Part shown: positions 44,402 through 47,270 of the stretch, in pieces
Layout: each line of letters begins with the position of its first letter
Position numbering within the stretch: position 1 is the stretch's first letter
NCBI GenBank assembly: GCA_003339415.1
Contig: PDHQ01000257.1
Location: 1 to 47,270 of the forward strand
DNA: 47,270 bases
From: Ophiocordyceps camponoti-saundersi (nom. inval.)
Lineage: Eukaryota > Ascomycota > Sordariomycetes > Hypocreales > Ophiocordycipitaceae
Direction: 5' to 3'
Notes under the pieces: generated by a model
What the model was told of the DNA's origin: nothing
What the model saw: only the letters and a program-made list of their open reading frames with translations
Database searches by the model: none
Translations under genes and position numbers: made by a program

Positions 44402-47212
44402 GGTTATATAATAGTAAACTAATATAGCGGAAAAAAGATTAGAGGACTATTCTTATATCTTAAAAATAAATATAATATCTTATAAAAAGATAGCGGAACT
44501 TTTATCGGTTATATTATTAAAAACTATAAGCGCTAAAATATTAACTTATTACTAAAATTAGTAAAAGATAAAAGCTTTTATTTATAAAATCTAAAAATAT
44601 TAAAAGATATAGCTTAGGAAATATTTTATATATTTTACCTAAGTAATACTAAAGCTATTAAAAAATATAGCTTAAGAATAAGTATACCTCTTAATAATAA
44701 GGATAAGGTTATAATAATAGCTAATCGAGGGGATATATAAAAAAACTAGCTATTAAAGTATAATAAAAAGCTAAGAGCGGGTTCTTATATTAAATAAAAA
44801 ACTATTAAAGTTAAGTATATTATATAAAATTAATAGCTAAGCGTATTTTTATATACTAGCTATAATATTAAGATACTTAAAAAAAGAGGGTAGGAGGAGG
44901 TTAGGTTTATTAGTAAAGTAATACTTACTTAAATAATTAAAAAAAGCTATAGCTTCGCGGTTAGTAAGATTAAAATTATTACTAAGAGCGGGGCTAAGAG
45001 GCGAGGCTAAGCGTTACGCGATAGCGTTAGTAGCGTAATAGAAAACTATAGCGAAGTAACTAAGAATACTAAGGAAACTAAAAAGTTTAAACTTACGTAA
45101 AAGGTAAAGATATTCGCGTAAGTTACGGAGAAAAAAGATAATAAGCTATAAGAGTAGGTTAAAGAGAACGAAGAAGTTATAGCGTTACTTAAAGATTTCC
45201 GAGACTTATATAGTTATAACTTACTTTATATAGAAAATAAATAAGGAGTCGCGGATAGCTAAGTAAATACGTTAGCGCTTATAAAAAAATAGGTAAATTA
45301 AGTTAAGGTTTTAAGCGCTATTAGTAAAAGAGGGGGTAATAGCTTTTATAAGGCTACGCTACTTTATTATATAAGGTTCCGCTTTAATTAATAGGAGTAT
45401 AAGAGCTATTATAAAAAAGCTTATTATCGTTAAGAGATAACCGGGTTTCGTAGTAAGGGAATAGCTAGTAGTAAAGGAGCTATAAAAAGGGCTAAAAAAA
45501 AGTAAGTATTTTTCCGCCGCGGCGTTATAATATAAACTATTAGAAGAGTTATAGTTATAAACACTTTTATTATAACGTATAATATAATAGCGTTTTTCGA
45601 GGAATAAAGGGGGGCTTATTAATAATAAGTTTTTATAGTATAAGTAGAAAGCGAGGGGGTAAAACGTAAAGTTATTAGGGCTTACTAACCTCTTACTAAA
45701 ACTTTTAAAATTAGCTAGTAAATAGTATTTTTATAAGGGGTTAAAAGGTAGCGCCCCGTTAGAGGCGTGGTTAGATTCGCAAGGCGAGGGGGGATCGTCT
45801 CGATACCTAGGGGGAGGGGATAGCGATTTATTAAATAAGTTATTAAACCGGCGAGGGGGGTTAGAATCGTCTCTAAGCTAGGGGGGGGAATAGCTAATAT
45901 TAATAGCGAGGGCGTAAGAAAGTTATTCGATATAGGAAAGATTATATTTAGCTTATAGATACCGAAGAAATTAGTTAAAGTAGCTAGTAAAGAGTCTCTT
46001 ATTCCTATTTTTTATATCTATATTATCGGTATTATTAGTATTATTATTACGATAATTAGTATTAGGAAAGTTATTATTAGAGTTACCGTAATAGGAGTAA
46101 ATATTAGAAAAGTTATCTTTACGTATATTATAAAGATTCCCTTTTTCGGATAACTAAGTAATATCTTAAAATATATTAAGGGTAACTAATAAGGGTTATA
46201 TAGCGGTATCTACTATAAGAGGGAAATAAAAATAGGGAGTAAGATAGGGCGGGTAGTAGCCGGGATTAAGTTTTATATTAAAGCTAATATTATATATATA
46301 AAAGGCGGGCGAGTTCTTATTTTAGAAGGTATTATAAGTATACGCGCTAGCAAACGTTTCCTAATATCGTATAAAGAGGACTTAAAATATAAACTAGTTT
46401 TAGTAGGAAATCTAATAATATATATTTATATTTATCGATAAGCTAGTAAGGTTAGGGAGAGATTAGGAAGGCGGGAAAAGCGTAAAAATATACTAGATAT
46501 ACCGAGATAAGAGGATAGCGTAGTATAGCTTAAGTAAGCTAAGGGGTAGAGGGTATTATTAGCGGTGCTAATATTAAGTATTTTAATTATAAGGTTTACT
46601 TAGGTAGAGGATTATAAACTAAGCGTTAAAGGAGAACGAGTTAGCGATATAAAATATATAGTTATATATATTAAAAAGTAGTATTTTGCTAGCATATTTA
46701 ATATTATATTATATTTACTAGTTAAATAATAAAATCCGAATATAGTTTTAAGGTATAAGGATTTAGGTAGCTAGCGGGATAGTAATAAGTTTAAGATAGG
46801 AACTAATAATAAATATTATATTAAGCGAAAATTCCTTTTTAGTTTCGGAGTTATCTAATAGCAGATTTAAAGTATTTTCCTTATAATCGATATTATATTT
46901 TTCTTAAAGAAGTTTATATATAGCGGCAGAGTTAAAAGCTTTAGATTCGGTTATTTCTTAGAAGCGGCGGCTTATTTTCGCGAAGAGGGAAAAGTAAGTT
47001 AGATTTAGTATTTAAAAGGGATAAATAGCTATATATATATAAGAGCTTAGCTAGCGAATTAAGATACTTAATCTTATAGCGGGAATAAAACTTAGAAAAG
47101 TTATTAGTAGAGGTTATAAGCGTTAGCTTATCTAGAAAAACTAGGTTATATAATATAAAGACTATACTATCTTTACTATATCCTCCTTATATATTAGATT
47201 CTTTAGGCATTT
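44402..47212 (+). pseudogene. RIP-killed long ORF (~937 codons in one frame), unrecognised
   Basis: One plus frame stays coherent for about 2.8 kb with TAA/TAG only. Over 44,402-44,970 it has about 11 stops where the neighbouring frame has about 26. From 45,911 to 46,998 I count about 17 stops in 362 codons, and 46,193-46,438 is 82 codons fully open. Visible features are a Lys/Glu-rich charged region (about 45,060-45,210), a basic stretch AIKRAKKK (about 45,480), a glycine-rich segment with two GGG-containing words (about 45,770-45,900), an Ile/Thr-rich low-complexity segment (about 46,010-46,130), and RERLGRREKRKN near 46,460. The frame runs into a T-rich tail at the window edge. I do not recognise the family. 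Its length without frameshift suggests recent inactivation by RIP rather than old drift. Confidence 0.6.
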
Positions 47213-47223
47213 TTATAAATATA

Positions 47224-47233
47224 TTTTTTTTAT

Positions 47234-47265
<32 letters not shown>

Positions 47266-47266
47266 T
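47224..47266 (+). repeat. poly-T tract at the window edge
   Basis: Nearly pure T with single A and C interruptions. It could be the poly-A tail of a retroposon inserted on the minus strand, or simple low complexity. Confidence 0.85.
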
Positions 47267-47270
47267 AGAT

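Noticed and set aside
44221..44900. Alternative plus frame through the right-hand relict ORF
   Set aside because: It reads plausibly before 44,460, but after that it has about 26 stops where the accepted frame has about 11.
1..47270. tRNA and rRNA genes
   Set aside because: I saw no T-loop GTTCGA-type motif with matching arms and no rRNA-conserved block on either strand. A covariance-model scan would be decisive.

Overview
The window looks like a RIP-saturated, AT-rich heterochromatin block (subtelomeric, pericentromeric or an AT-isochore) from a filamentous ascomycete (Pezizomycotina). I see no intact conventional gene. The main evidence is dinucleotide content. Outside the first 0.95 kb, CA and TG are almost absent on both strands: I counted 5 in positions 24,481-25,260. 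CG, CT, AG and GC remain common. That is the footprint of repeat-induced point mutation (CpA to TpA) and not of ordinary CpG-methylation decay. Because TG is nearly gone, ATG and TGA are nearly gone too, so ATG-based ORF finding returns only antisense or microsatellite shadows.

Layout. 1-936 is an uninterrupted 36-bp minisatellite (26 units, no indels) in which each unit carries an 18-bp palindrome. 1,137-3,917 is the longest relict: one reading frame of about 926 codons, broken only by TAA/TAG and beginning at a rare in-frame ATG. 4.8-23.1 kb is a graveyard of repeat families. R1 has five copies, R2 five copies and R4 four copies plus a fragment. There is also a ~2.8-kb tandem duplication (14.1-16.8 and 16.8-19.7 kb), a short LTR-type pair around a 2.4-kb interior (9.8-12.7 kb), and GA-rich, (AT)n and homopolymer tracts. 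24.5-27.0 kb holds two adjoining relict ORFs, the second around a GC-richer island. 31.0-34.4 kb is a cluster of about 20 copies of a 20-bp motif (GTTTACTACGCTAATAATCC-like), partly arranged in higher-order tandem repeats and cut by a 362-base assembly gap flanked by C and G runs. 34.6-35.8 kb is another relict ORF ending at a 9-bp repeat. 36.03-36.11 kb is a small hairpin-rich island that kept its CA/TG. 37.83-38.02 kb is a MITE-like inverted repeat. 38.1-39.3 kb is a relict Gag-like ORF ending in a decayed CX2CX4CX4H zinc knuckle of the fungal Ty1/Copia type. 43.9-47.2 kb is another very long relict ORF.

Nothing here works together as a pathway. The common theme is transposon-derived coding DNA and repeats silenced by RIP. 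The unusual parts are the non-RIPed, palindromic and one-frame-open minisatellite at the left edge, the dispersed 20-bp motif cluster, and the length of unrecognised coding frames that survive without frameshift. All family assignments except the zinc knuckle are tentative.
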